Source: Streptomyces humidus
GTDB taxonomy: Bacteria > Actinomycetota > Actinomycetes > Streptomycetales > Streptomycetaceae
Reading direction: 5' to 3'
Assembly (NCBI RefSeq): GCF_014649655.1
Contig: NZ_BMTL01000026.1
Location: forward strand, 1-64,000
DNA length: 64,000 nucleotides
The notes beneath the pieces are model-generated. The model was not told where the DNA came from. It was given only the letters and a program-made list of their open reading frames with translations, and did no database searches. Shown one piece after another: positions 17,352 through 25,671 of the stretch (within the stretch, counting starts at the first letter, position 1; every line of letters begins with the position of its first letter). Position numbers and translations under genes: made by a program.

Positions 17352-17373
17352 GTGGTACTGCTGTTCCTACCCT
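17352..17373 (+). promoter_or_regulatory. Palindromic operator-like motif, copy C
   Basis: GTGGTACTGCTGTTCCTACC repeats the motif found at 1686-1709 and 11750-11773, and the following CGCGACTGG matches copy A. It lies ~105 bp upstream of the oxidoreductase gene at 17478, reading in the same direction, so it may be the promoter or operator of that operon. Confidence 0.45.
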
Positions 17374-17477
17374 CGCGACTGGCGGCTGACGTATCGCCCA
17401 GAGGACGATCGAACAAGCGAACTGCGGCCCGGGGCCGCAGCGCCACAGGCACGGCACAGTCCAAACCGGAGACAGTC

Positions 17478-17936
17478 ATGACTGGCAAACCGGACTTGAA
17501 CGCACGCATCATCCACGAGTTCCGTGCCAACAAGGGAGGGGTCGGTGGTGGTTTCAGCGGGGCGCCCCTACTCCTGCTGCACACCGTCGGCACGCGCTCA
17601 GGCAGGTCCCGCGTCAATCCGATGATGTACCTGGCCGACAGAGGCCGCTTCCTCGTCTTCGCCTCCAAGGCCAGCTCCGACCGCAATCCGGACCGATACC
17701 ACAACCGGCTCGCGCGTCCCGAGGCACGCATCGAGGTGGGCGACGCGATCCTCGCCGTGCGCGCCGTCAAACTGCGGGGCACGGAGCGCGACACGGCGTT
17801 CGCCGAACAGGCCCGCCGCTATCCCGGCTTCGCCGGCTATCAGAGCAAGACCGAGCGGGTCATCCCCGTGATCGCGCTCATTCCCCTCGGCGAAGGCGCC
17901 GAGTCCACCGATCAAGCAGAACGGACACCGTCATGA
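17478..17936 (+). CDS. Nitroreductase family deazaflavin-dependent oxidoreductase (DDN/FDOR-type)
   Basis: A 152-residue protein of the split-beta-barrel DDN family found in actinobacteria that make F420: PLLLLHTVGTRSGRSRVNP (about 35-53) followed by MYLADRGRFLVFASKASS and HNRLARPEARIEVG. Such enzymes use reduced F420 to reduce quinones, nitroaromatics or enones, though some members bind other cofactors. Start ATG 17478 follows GGAGACAGTC. Its stop overlaps the next start by ATGA (17933-17936), so it heads a translationally coupled operon with the cupin and probably the hydrolase gene. Confidence 0.82.
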   Translation: MTGKPDLNARIIHEFRANKGGVGGGFSGAPLLLLHTVGTRSGRSRVNPMMYLADRGRFLVFASKASSDRNPDRYHNRLARPEARIEVGDAILAVRAVKLRGTERDTAFAEQARRYPGFAGYQSKTERVIPVIALIPLGEGAESTDQAERTPS

Positions 17937-18400
17937 CCATGGCCTACCTCGCCCAGCCCGAGCAACAGCAGAGGCTCGAATGGCTCGACGGCAGCGAGTT
18001 CGCCGTACTCCTGGACAGCGTGGCCACCGGCGGACAACTGACCGTCGGACGGTTCTCCGTCAGCAAGGGCGAGGCGCCGCCTTACCACACGCACACCCGT
18101 GAGGACGAGATCTTCATGCTGCTCAAGGGCAGTGCGCTGTTGTGGTGCGACGACCAGGAGATGGAACTGTCGGAGGGCGGCATCGTCTACCTCCCCCGAA
18201 ACGTCCCCCACGGCTACCGGATCACTTCCGACACCGCAGACCTGCTGATGATCTGCACCCCCGGCGGCATCGAAGGCATGTTCCGCCACGCCGGACGTGA
18301 CCTGGCCACCCCGCGCCCCGAAGGCTTTGAGATCTCACGGGACCTCATGGCCGAAGCCGCCGCCATGTACGGCCAGATCATCGTCGGGCCGCCGCGCTGA
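17933..18400 (+). CDS. Cupin-domain protein
   Basis: A 155-residue single-domain cupin. Metal ligands of motif 1 are visible as PPYHTHTREDEIFML (His, His, Glu; about residues 49-63), and motif 2 as LPRNVPHGY (His near 91). Similar proteins are called quercetin-2,3-dioxygenase-like, but the substrate cannot be read. Overlaps the upstream gene by four bases; the next gene starts 69 bp on. With a putative F420-dependent reductase and a carboxylesterase-like protein it could form a small detoxification or tailoring operon. Confidence 0.8.
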   Translation: MTMAYLAQPEQQQRLEWLDGSEFAVLLDSVATGGQLTVGRFSVSKGEAPPYHTHTREDEIFMLLKGSALLWCDDQEMELSEGGIVYLPRNVPHGYRITSDTADLLMICTPGGIEGMFRHAGRDLATPRPEGFEISRDLMAEAAAMYGQIIVGPPR

Positions 18401-18469
18401 CCGTCGGCAGGTCCGCAGCGATCACCGCTCCGCCGTACGGCACTCACAGGAACCACGAAAGGCACTGCC

Positions 18470-19417
18470 ATGTCCCGGCAACAGCGCCAAACCCTCGACG
18501 ACCTGCTGCGGCACGGCCCGCTCGACCTCGGAGGCGACGTCGCCGAACAGCGCGCCGTCTTCCACGACATGATGACGTCCCTACCGTTGCCCCCCGACGT
18601 CTCGACCACGGCAGGCGAGTTGGGCGGCGTACCCGTCGTCACCGTGGAGACGCCGGCGAACGACCCGGCGACCGTGCTGCTGTACCTGCACGGCGGTGCC
18701 TATGCCATCGGCTCGGCGGCCGACGCAGCGGGCCTGGCCGGGGACGTCGCCCGGCGCACCGGTGCACGCGCCGTGTGCGTGGACTACCGGCTGGCCCCCG
18801 AGAACCCTTACCCCGCAGCCGTCGATGACGCCCTGGCCGTCTACCGTGCGCTGCTCGACGACGGTGTTCCCAGCTCCGCCATCGCCTTCGTCGGCGAGTC
18901 GGCGGGCGGCGGTCTCGCCGTCGCGACGCTGGTCGCAGCCAAGGACGCGGGCCTGCCCCAACCCTCGTCGGCCGCGGTCTTCTCCCCGTGGGCCGATCTG
19001 AGCGTGTCCGGCAACAGCGTGGTCGGCAAAGCCGCCGTCGATCCCGCGCTGACCCCCGAGGGTCTGCGCACGCGCGCCCGCGACTATCTGCGGGACACCG
19101 ATCCCGCCACGCCTCATGCCAGCCCCGTCTTCGCCGATCTGACCGGTCTGGTGCCCCTGCTTATCCAGGTCGGCTCGCACGAGATCCTGCTGGACGACGC
19201 CGTACGGCTGGCAGCCCGCGCCGCCGAACACGACGTCCACGTCGAACTGCAGGTCTGGCCCCAAGTACCGCACGTCTTCCAGGCGTTCGCCGTGATGCTC
19301 GACGAGGCCGACGCCGCGCTGCAGGCCGCCGCCGCCTTCACCCGCGCACACTGGGCCACCACCGACGCCACCGACGAGGAACTGCCTGCGAGTAAAGAGT
19401 CCGTTGTGCCGCAGTAG
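18470..19417 (+). CDS. Alpha/beta hydrolase of the hormone-sensitive lipase family
   Basis: A 315-residue cytoplasmic esterase. It has the oxyanion HGG motif (LYLHGGAYAIG, about 65-75), the YRLAPENPYPAA segment, the nucleophile elbow GESAGGG (Ser near 144), an acid in SHEILLDDA (about 241-249) and the catalytic His in PHVF (about 269). Start ATG 18470 follows a CACGAAAGGCACTGCC ribosome site. It probably hydrolyses short-chain or bulky esters or lactones. Third gene of the operon headed at 17478. The last ~20 codons overlap sequence shared with the leader of the XRE paralogues, so its C-terminus may have been altered by recombination. Confidence 0.85.
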   Translation: MSRQQRQTLDDLLRHGPLDLGGDVAEQRAVFHDMMTSLPLPPDVSTTAGELGGVPVVTVETPANDPATVLLYLHGGAYAIGSAADAAGLAGDVARRTGARAVCVDYRLAPENPYPAAVDDALAVYRALLDDGVPSSAIAFVGESAGGGLAVATLVAAKDAGLPQPSSAAVFSPWADLSVSGNSVVGKAAVDPALTPEGLRTRARDYLRDTDPATPHASPVFADLTGLVPLLIQVGSHEILLDDAVRLAARAAEHDVHVELQVWPQVPHVFQAFAVMLDEADAALQAAAAFTRAHWATTDATDEELPASKESVVPQ

Positions 19418-19457
19418 CAGCGCCCTGCGGTCCATGCCGTCTGGACGACGATGACCT

Positions 19458-20044
19458 GCATGGCAACGACGAACCACTTCGGCATCGCTCAACCCCACCG
19501 CGATCTTCGCCACCGACTGGACCCTCATCGGATGGAACGCGATGTGGTCCGCCGCGGTCGGCGATCCCCGTACGTACGGCTGGGACGAGCACAATCTCGT
19601 CGCCGGGATGTTCCGGTCGAGCGGCGGACGAGCGCGGGAACCGATCGCGGCATGGCCCGTTCTGTCCTGGGCGGGCGACGAAGTGGAGGAGGAGGAACTC
19701 GTCGCCGACCTGCGGGAGACCGCCGCCACCCATCCCCACGACGGACGACTCGTCTCATTCGTCGATCACATGCGGCGGAACAACCCCCGCTTCGCCCGCC
19801 TGTGGTCCAACGGCACCGCCCGCACCCATGTCGGTGACCGCAAGACCATCGAACATCCGCTGGTGGGCGACATCGCCCTCGACCTCGACGTCCTGATGGC
19901 CGCCGGAACCGACCTCAGGATCGTCGCGTACACGGCCGAGGCCGGGACCACCGACGCGGAGAAGATGAACGCTCTGCGTACCGCCTGTCATCCGCCGGGC
20001 AAGGGCCCGTCCCGCCCCACGTCAGAGATCTCCAGCCCCGGCTG
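19458..20044 (+). pseudogene. Decayed XRE/MmyB-type regulator, HTH deleted
   Basis: Begins like the intact paralogue (MATTNHFGIA) but jumps after about ten codons, with a frame change, to the ligand-binding domain (NPTAIFATDWTLIGWNAMW onward). About 300 bp encoding the helix-turn-helix are missing. The C-terminal part is open to 20044 and closely follows the intact copy (DRKTIEHPLVGDIALDLDV). A non-functional regulator; the shared upstream stretch (around 19395-19455) supports a common duplication. Confidence 0.75.
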
Positions 20045-20072
20045 ATGACGCCGACCCCAGGCTCAGGACGAC

Positions 20073-20196
20073 GCGCCGGAATCTCGGCCAACCGGCCCAG
20101 CAGTCCGGGCAGTTCAACCTCTGCGGCGTCAGGCTGATCACGGAGTTGGTCAAGGACGAGCGGGATCGGAGAAGATACGACGGCGGGCACGGACAT
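20073..20196 (-). pseudogene. ISAs1-family transposase, N-terminal fragment
   Basis: From ATG 20196 the minus strand reads MSVPAVVSSPIPLVLDQL, then PGLLGRLAEIP, the usual start of ISAs1-type transposases, and then runs into the tail of the XRE pseudogene. About 41 codons remain. The sequence upstream to ~20300 should hold the element's terminal repeat, next to the point where the MFS gene is cut. Confidence 0.6.
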
Positions 20197-20299
20197 CCGT
20201 AGGGATCACTGGACTCGACACCCACATGATCTTGGAAGCTCGTGCCCGCCCTACGTTCCGGGCCCATATCGGGACGACCCCGCTCAACCCGCGACTACG

Positions 20300-21081
20300 C
20301 CGAAGCCCTGGGGTCCGGTCCAGCACGACTCGCAGCGGCAGCAGCGGATGCGCGACCCTGCGCTCCAGCCAGGCGAACACCGCGAGCAGCACCACGCCGC
20401 TGATCATGGAGCCGAGGGCGACAGGGTCGGTCCAGCTGGTGGATTCGACGTGCGCGAATCCGTAGACGATCCCGAACAGCGCGGCGCCGACTGTGGCGGC
20501 GCCCGGAATATCGATCTTGGGTCGCTCGGTGACCACGGGCTTGGCCGGCAACAGCAGCGCACCGGCCAGCGCGACACCCGCGAAAACGACGTTCACGTAC
20601 ATCACCCAGCGCCACGACGCCCATTCGGTCAGCATGCCGCCCAGCAGTAGTCCGACCGCGGCGCCCGCACCGGAGAAGGTCACGCTGAGCAGCGAGAGCG
20701 CCGCGGGGGCGAGCAGCGCGGAGAAGAGGCCCTGGGCCACGCGTGCAGCCACGAGGATGTCGAAGCTGGTGGCCGCGCCGCCGACGACGGATGCGGCCGC
20801 GAAACCGACCATGCCGGTCACGAAGGTCGTACGTCGGCCGAACAGGTCGCCGAGGCGGCCCCCGAGCAGCACGTGATGACCCACTGCCGGCTGCCGTCAC
20901 TGAAACCGAGATCATGTTGCGCTTCGGGCAGCGCGATGTTCACGACGGTCGCATCGAGCGTGACCATGAGCTGCGCCGTGCCCAGCACGACGAGCACCCA
21001 CCAGCGCACGGCATGTGAGCCGCGGCGGCCCGGGGCTGTTTTCCCGGAGTCGGGTGCCTCACGGTCGAAGGTGGTGGTCAT
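20300..21081 (-). pseudogene. MFS exporter (DHA2-like), truncated and internally deleted
   Basis: ATG 21081 begins MTTTFDREAPDSGKTAPG and the first helix (VVLGTAQLMVTLDATVVNIALP). After RQWVIT a small deletion shifts the frame; LLGGRLGDLFGRRTTFVTG continues in another frame. A second deletion removes ~20 residues between LLSVTF and SGAGAAVGLLLGG. Similarity ends near 20300 at LRVVLDRT, about half of a normal 450-500-residue transporter, next to the ISAs1 fragment. A multidrug efflux function once; not functional now. Confidence 0.75.
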
Positions 21082-21120
21082 GTCTTCCCTTTGTTGCTGG
21101 CCATAGGCTGAACACCGATC

Positions 21121-21162
21121 GGAAACCGATCTGTTTCCACCCAGGAAAGCGGATCGGTTTCC
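21121..21162. promoter_or_regulatory. Two palindromes upstream of the decayed MFS gene (TetR-type operators)
   Basis: GGAAACCGATCTGTTTCC (21121-21138) and GGAAAGCGGATCGGTTTCC (21144-21162) are adjacent near-palindromes sharing GGAAAC/GTTTCC arms, 40 bp upstream of the MFS start. This is the usual setting of a TetR-family repressor site. On the plus strand an ATG at 21160 opens only a ~46-codon frame with no clear HTH, so the cognate regulator appears to be lost. Confidence 0.55.
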
Positions 21163-21358
21163 ATGGCGCAAGTGAGCGGGGAGCCGCTGACCTGTGAGCG
21201 CTCCGAAAACGCGCACGCCCGCGCCGGCCGCCGCGGTCCGGGGAAACGGACCGGGAACAATCCCGGCACCGCGCCCCGGGCCGACTCGACAGCGTCGAGT
21301 TCGACCCGAGCAGATCATTCGCCCGGTTGAACATCGCCCGGGCCGGGGGTCGGGGCGC

Positions 21359-21880
21359 CTACCGGGTGCTGAGACCTGGCCGCCGGTTGTCGGCGGGCAA
21401 CCGCTGCGGACGGCCGCGCAGCACCAGCAGTCCGGAGGCGATGATGTCGCCGAGCGCGACGATGACGGTCAGCGATCCGCCTGCGGCGGCCATGCCGGCG
21501 TCGGGGGCGATCGAGGGGTAGATCAGTGCCGCAGCGCACAGCACCGCCACGACATCGGCCTGCAGCGTGATCCTGCGCGCCCTGATGCGTATGCCGCCCG
21601 GGTACTCCTTGGCCTCGGGAACCGTGTCGTACTCGACCGTGCGCGCTCGGACGACACCTGCCGTGGCCGTGACCACGAAGGCGAGCACGATGAAGGGGAC
21701 CAGTTGTGTTCCGAAGACCTTCGAGGCGCCGTCGAGCAGCGCGAGCAGTCCGATCAGCAGCGCTGCGCCGGGGACCACCAGCCGCCGTAGCAGCGTGAGC
21801 CCGATGCCCTCGCGCCACGCGCGGGACACCAGGACCCGCATCACAATGACCAGAACGATCGTGCCTGGACCACCGAACAT
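21359..21880 (-). CDS. Hypothetical integral membrane protein
   Basis: 173 residues with about four hydrophobic segments (TIVLVIVMRVLV; VVPGAALLIGLLALL; LVPFIVLAFVVTATAGVV; VVAVLCAAALIYPSIA plus LTVIVALGDIIASGLLVL). No conserved motif identifies a family. Start ATG 21880 (MFGGPGTIV). It lies ~57 bp downstream of the TMEM175-like gene in the same direction and may be co-transcribed with it. Function unknown. Confidence 0.6.
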   Translation of the reverse strand: MFGGPGTIVLVIVMRVLVSRAWREGIGLTLLRRLVVPGAALLIGLLALLDGASKVFGTQLVPFIVLAFVVTATAGVVRARTVEYDTVPEAKEYPGGIRIRARRITLQADVVAVLCAAALIYPSIAPDAGMAAAGGSLTVIVALGDIIASGLLVLRGRPQRLPADNRRPGLSTR

Positions 21881-21937
21881 GACAGTTGTCTCCTTGGTTG
21901 TCTACTTCTCGTACGGGGGCGGGTCGTGCCTGGTGTC

Positions 21938-22609
21938 TCAGGCGTCGCCGCCGGGCTTGCGGGGAGCCAGGCGCCGGGCGAGGGCCAGCGCGGGACCGTC
22001 GACGAGCAGGAGTGCCAGCGGCCAGAACCCCAGTTGGGGGGCGGCCAGGACGAGCAGGAAGGCCACTGTCAGACAGGTGGCGTTGCCCAACACCTGCTCG
22101 ACGGTCCCCCTGCTGGGAGTCGTGTCCCTGGTGCCGGTCCGGCGCAGGATGAGGGCCATGGCCGCCAGCGCGATGCTGGAGGCGAAGAGGACGGCGACGT
22201 AGATCGCGAGGACGAAGGGCTCGGCACCGTAGGAACTGATCATCTCGACCGGGAACGGCAGGGCCACGATGCACACCAGCCACAGCACATTGATCTGTGC
22301 GACGCGGCCGCTCACCTCCCCCGTACGCGGGAACACCTCATGGTGGACCGTCCAGATGCGCCAGATGACGACGAAGCTCAGCAGGAAGCTGCTGATCGAT
22401 GCCGCGTGGTGGGTGACGACCTCGACGGCGCTGTCGCCGTCCTCCAGTGCGTCGGGTACGAGGTCGATGAGCGGGATCGCCAACAGGGTGATCGCGATTG
22501 CCACGACGGCGTCGCTGAAGGCCGCCAGCCGCTCGGCGGGCAGGCTCGGGTGTGGGGCCCGCGGGGTGGTGCCGTCGCTGCGGCGGGTGCGATGGGCGTT
22601 GGCGTGCAT
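21938..22609 (-). CDS. TMEM175/DUF1211-family membrane protein
   Basis: 223 residues with about six hydrophobic segments. The signature near the first helix, RLAAFSDAVVAIAITLLAI (about 29-47), is the FSD motif of the prokaryotic TMEM175 potassium-channel family, followed by WRIWTVHHEVF. Start ATG 22609 is preceded by TTCAGGGACATCACATCACC. Bacterial members conduct potassium with weak selectivity as oligomers. Downstream are the hypothetical membrane protein and the decayed MFS gene; upstream is the quinone oxidoreductase gene in the same direction, ~80 bp away. Confidence 0.78.
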   Translation of the reverse strand: MHANAHRTRRSDGTTPRAPHPSLPAERLAAFSDAVVAIAITLLAIPLIDLVPDALEDGDSAVEVVTHHAASISSFLLSFVVIWRIWTVHHEVFPRTGEVSGRVAQINVLWLVCIVALPFPVEMISSYGAEPFVLAIYVAVLFASSIALAAMALILRRTGTRDTTPSRGTVEQVLGNATCLTVAFLLVLAAPQLGFWPLALLLVDGPALALARRLAPRKPGGDA

Positions 22610-22689
22610 GGTGATGTGATGTCCCTGAAGTGAGAAACGAGAAGGCGGGTCGGGAGGGTGGTTGCCCACGACGACGTGGGACTGGTCGT

Positions 22690-23649
22690 TCAGTCCGGGA
22701 CGATGACCGCCCGGGTGGGCCCGGAGTGCGCCCATGCCTCTCCGGCGCGGCTGATGGGGTAGGCGGTGTACGGGGCCTGGAGGATGCCTTCGGCGATCGC
22801 ACCGATCACCCGGGGGATCTGGGTGAGCAGGCGCTGAGTCGGCACCGAGCCAGCGCCACTTCCCGTGATCCGCATCCGGCGGCTGCGCAGCAGGGCGGCG
22901 GGCACGGACGCGTCGGCACCGCCGAGCGTGCCCACCTGGACGTAGGCGATGTCCGCGCTGTCCTCGCCGAATCCGTGCCGGGCCAGCGCGGCGAAGGCGG
23001 CCTCGGCGGTCGGTCCCCACACATAGTCCAGGACGAGCGAAGGGGCTTCGCCCGCGAGGGCGGTGATCAGGGCTTCCTGGGTCACCTCCCGGTTCGACCT
23101 GGCGATCGCGACGGTCTCCACACCGTCGGTGCCGAGCCCGTTCAGCGTCTCTCCCTTGACACCGGCGGCGAGCACGCGGGTGGCCCCCAGAGAGCGCGCC
23201 GCCCGCACGGCCATGCTCCCGGCCATGCCGGTGGCCCCGAGCACCAGCACCGTGCCCAGCCCGCCTTTCTCTTCGTGCCGGGCGGACAGCGGCAGCCAGC
23301 CCGACAGGCCGGGGTTGACGCCGGCGGCGACGGCGAGCGGGTCGGCGCCCGCGGGCAGTTCGAGCCCGAACGGGGTGGCCAATCGCTCGGCCATCGTGCC
23401 CCACGGCGCACTGCCCAGAGCGGTATAGACCAGGCGGCCGTCCGGCGTACGGGCCACCGCGTCGATGCCCGGCACCAGCGGGTACTGCCGCCCGCCGCCG
23501 TAGTGCTGGCCTGCGGCAAGCGCCCGCACGAGCTGGTGGACTCCGGCACCGACCAGACTCACCGGGTCGCGGTCCAGCACCGGTTCGGGTTCGGGGAAGT
23601 CCGCGCCCACCGGTGCGGTCTCGGGGTCGGTGACGACGACAGCGCGCAT
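22690..23649 (-). CDS. Quinone oxidoreductase-like MDR protein
   Basis: 319 residues of the zinc-independent branch of the medium-chain dehydrogenase/reductase superfamily. The GroES-like N-terminal half contains YPLVPGIDAVARTPDGRLV, and the Rossmann motif is VLVLGATGMAGSMAV (about 134-148). No structural or catalytic zinc cysteines are present. It likely reduces quinones or enones with NADPH. Divergent from the TetR gene at 23724, with a perfect palindrome in between, so it is the probable target of that repressor. Confidence 0.8.
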   Translation of the reverse strand: MRAVVVTDPETAPVGADFPEPEPVLDRDPVSLVGAGVHQLVRALAAGQHYGGGRQYPLVPGIDAVARTPDGRLVYTALGSAPWGTMAERLATPFGLELPAGADPLAVAAGVNPGLSGWLPLSARHEEKGGLGTVLVLGATGMAGSMAVRAARSLGATRVLAAGVKGETLNGLGTDGVETVAIARSNREVTQEALITALAGEAPSLVLDYVWGPTAEAAFAALARHGFGEDSADIAYVQVGTLGGADASVPAALLRSRRMRITGSGAGSVPTQRLLTQIPRVIGAIAEGILQAPYTAYPISRAGEAWAHSGPTRAVIVPD

Positions 23650-23660
23650 GGTGCCCTTCT

Positions 23661-23679
23661 TTTTTAACTAAGTTAAAAA
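23661..23679. promoter_or_regulatory. Perfect 19-bp palindrome, probable TetR operator
   Basis: TTTTTAACTAAGTTAAAAA is fully symmetric about its central base and lies between the divergent oxidoreductase (start 23649) and TetR (start 23724) genes, only 12 bp from the former. It is conspicuously AT-rich in this GC-rich setting. Confidence 0.7.
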
Positions 23680-23723
23680 CCGGTTGCTGAGACACTGGAT
23701 CAAGCTGAGGTAAGTTGTCAAGC

Positions 23724-24359
23724 ATGGCGAAAGGGCTGAGCCGTGAGGGCATCGTGGCCGCGGCTCTGGAGGTGCTCGACGCCCAGGGCATCGACGGGGT
23801 GACGGTACGTGCGGTGGCGGCCCAGCTCGGGGTCAAGGCGCCCGCGCTGTACTACTACGTGCACAACAAGCAGGACCTGCTCGACGAGATGGGCACCGAG
23901 ATCCAGCGTCGCGTCGTGGCCAGACTCCGGGGACGCGTGGCCACCGGTGACTGGCTCGACGACCTCGTCGCCTACGCGGGCGCCCTGCGTGCCGTATACC
24001 TGGAGCACCGCGACGGCGCCCGCACCTTCAGCGGCACACTGATCACAGACCCGGACGTTCTGAAGGCACAGGAACCCTGGCTGCGGCGCTGGGTCGCCGC
24101 GGGAGTCCCGCCCGCCGCCGTCTTCGACGCCACCGAGATGGTCACCGCATTCGTCGTCGGCTTCGTCATCGAGGAGCAGGAGCGGCTGCAGTCCTCCGCC
24201 GATCCCTCACGCTACTCGCCCGATGAGCGCGACCGGCGGCTCGGCTCCGAGGTCCCTTTCGTCTCCGCAGCCGGCCATGCCCGTCACGACAACCAGACAC
24301 GCTTCGAACGCCAGCTCAAGACCGTGATCGCCGGGATCGACCGGCAACTCGGCTCTTGA
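23724..24359 (+). CDS. TetR-family regulator
   Basis: 211 residues: N-terminal helix-turn-helix (LSREGIVAAALEVLDAQG, then VRAVAAQLGVKAPALYYYV, about residues 4-48) and a TetR_C-type ligand domain. The YYYVHNKQDLLDEM signature is typical of tetracycline-repressor-like members. ATG 23724 is used; a TTG three codons upstream is less likely. It presumably represses itself and the divergent quinone oxidoreductase gene through the palindrome at 23661-23679, and would be released by a small electrophile or quinone. Confidence 0.85.
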   Translation: MAKGLSREGIVAAALEVLDAQGIDGVTVRAVAAQLGVKAPALYYYVHNKQDLLDEMGTEIQRRVVARLRGRVATGDWLDDLVAYAGALRAVYLEHRDGARTFSGTLITDPDVLKAQEPWLRRWVAAGVPPAAVFDATEMVTAFVVGFVIEEQERLQSSADPSRYSPDERDRRLGSEVPFVSAAGHARHDNQTRFERQLKTVIAGIDRQLGS

Positions 24360-24382
24360 ACGGCGATCCGAAGCACGGTGGG

Positions 24383-24712
24383 GAACCCGAGTCATCGCCC
24401 GGGATCTTCGGGCAGCCCACCGGGCCACGACTCATGCGCGGGCTGGGCTCCAGCATCCACCCGGGCAACGTCGCCTACGACGCGTTCACCGAGGTCCACT
24501 GGGTTGCCCGCGCCGAAGCCGTCTGGACGTGCCGAGCCCTGGCCCGCAGCCACTACGCTTCCGGCGGCTGGAGCGTGGGGGCGGTCGCCCTGGTCACCGG
24601 CTGGGCCGCCCGCACCTGGCCCGCCGGAACCCACATCGCGGCGATCTTCCCCGATGGCCCCCACCGCTACCTCGACACCATCTACAACGACGCCTGGTCC
24701 TTCAGCTGCTGA
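24383..24712 (+). pseudogene. PLP-dependent cysteine synthase-like enzyme, C-terminal fragment
   Basis: Only the last ~110 residues of a fold-type II PLP enzyme are seen: RLMRGLGSSIHPGNVAYD, a glycine-rich GGWSVGAVALV segment and a PDGPHRYLDTIYNDAW ending near its normal C-terminus. The lysine-bearing N-terminal domain is absent, replaced by unrelated sequence just after the TetR stop. It is followed without a gap by MFS sequence in the same direction, suggesting a former two-gene synthase/exporter operon. Confidence 0.55.
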
Positions 24713-25649
24713 TGGTCGACCAGTTCGGCATCAATCTCGGCTTCTACATGCTCATGCCCTACCTCGCCGACCATCTCGCCCACGGTCTGGGCCTGGCAGC
24801 GTGGGCGGTCGGCCTGGTAATCGGGGTACGCAACCTCTCCCAGCAGGGCATGTTCTGGCTCGGCGGTGTGCACGGTGGCAGCCGCCGTGTTCGCGACTCT
24901 GGCAGTCGTGCAGGCCCGCGCTCTGCCCTCCCGCCGGCCCCTACCGCATCCGCAGCGTACGACCGGGTGGCGGGGCATCGCCGCGGACTGGCGGACGATT
25001 CTGCGCAACCGGCCGTTCGTGCTGTTCTCAGCGGCGATGGCCCGCTCCTACTTGTTGGCCTTCCAGACCTATCTCGCCCTGCCTCTGCAGGCCCGTACCC
25101 TCCTCGGCGACGGCAGCGGTATGGCGATGGGTGTGGTTCTTCGCCGTCTCCGCTCCGGTCGCGGTCGCCGGCCAGCTGCGGCTGACCGGCTGGGCCGGGA
25201 AACGCCTGGACGCGCTCAAGGCCATCGCGATCGGGCTCGCGGTCATGGGGGCGGCGTTCCTGACACTTCTGCCTGGACCTCACCGCCCCGCCGACGGGTT
25301 CGCCGCGACGCTCGGGCACGCCGGGCTGATGACGTGCGCGGCGCTGCCGGCCGCGGGCTGCGCCCTGCTGTACCCGTTCGAGATGGACACCCTCGTCCGG
25401 CTCTCGGGTGAGCGCCTGGTCGCCACGTACTACGGGGCCTACAGCACTGTCTCGGGCATCGCGGTGGCCGGCGGGAATCTCGCCGTGGGCGCTCTGTTCG
25501 ACCTCGCCGCCCGCGCGCACCTTCCGTGGCTGCCCCGGACGGCGCTGACCGCACTCGGGATCGGGTGCGCCGCAGCCCCGACCGGGCTCCGCCGCACCGG
25601 GCATCTGCGACCCGCGACGGCCGCAGCAGCAGCGCCGGCTACGGCGTGA
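24712..25649 (+). pseudogene. MFS transporter, decayed
   Basis: Starts MVDQFGINLGFYMLMPYLA and continues to SQQGMFWLGG. A deletion of perhaps 100 codons and a frame change follow (VAAAVFATLAVVQARALP; RNRPFVLFSAAMARSY; FQTYLALPLQARTLLG), then another frame shift near 25130 before WFFAVSAPVAVAGQLRLTG and the closing helices (LVATYYGAYSTVSGIAVAGG). At least three lesions, so no full product is possible. The ending matches drug-exporter MFS proteins. Confidence 0.7.
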
Positions 25650-25671
25650 GACCGCTGGCCGGGCGTGTGCC

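Noticed and set aside
17177..17794. 205-codon minus-strand frame opposite the deazaflavin-type oxidoreductase
   Set aside because: Shadow of the plus-strand gene at 17478; only the 17186-17345 part in a different frame looks like a membrane-protein remnant.
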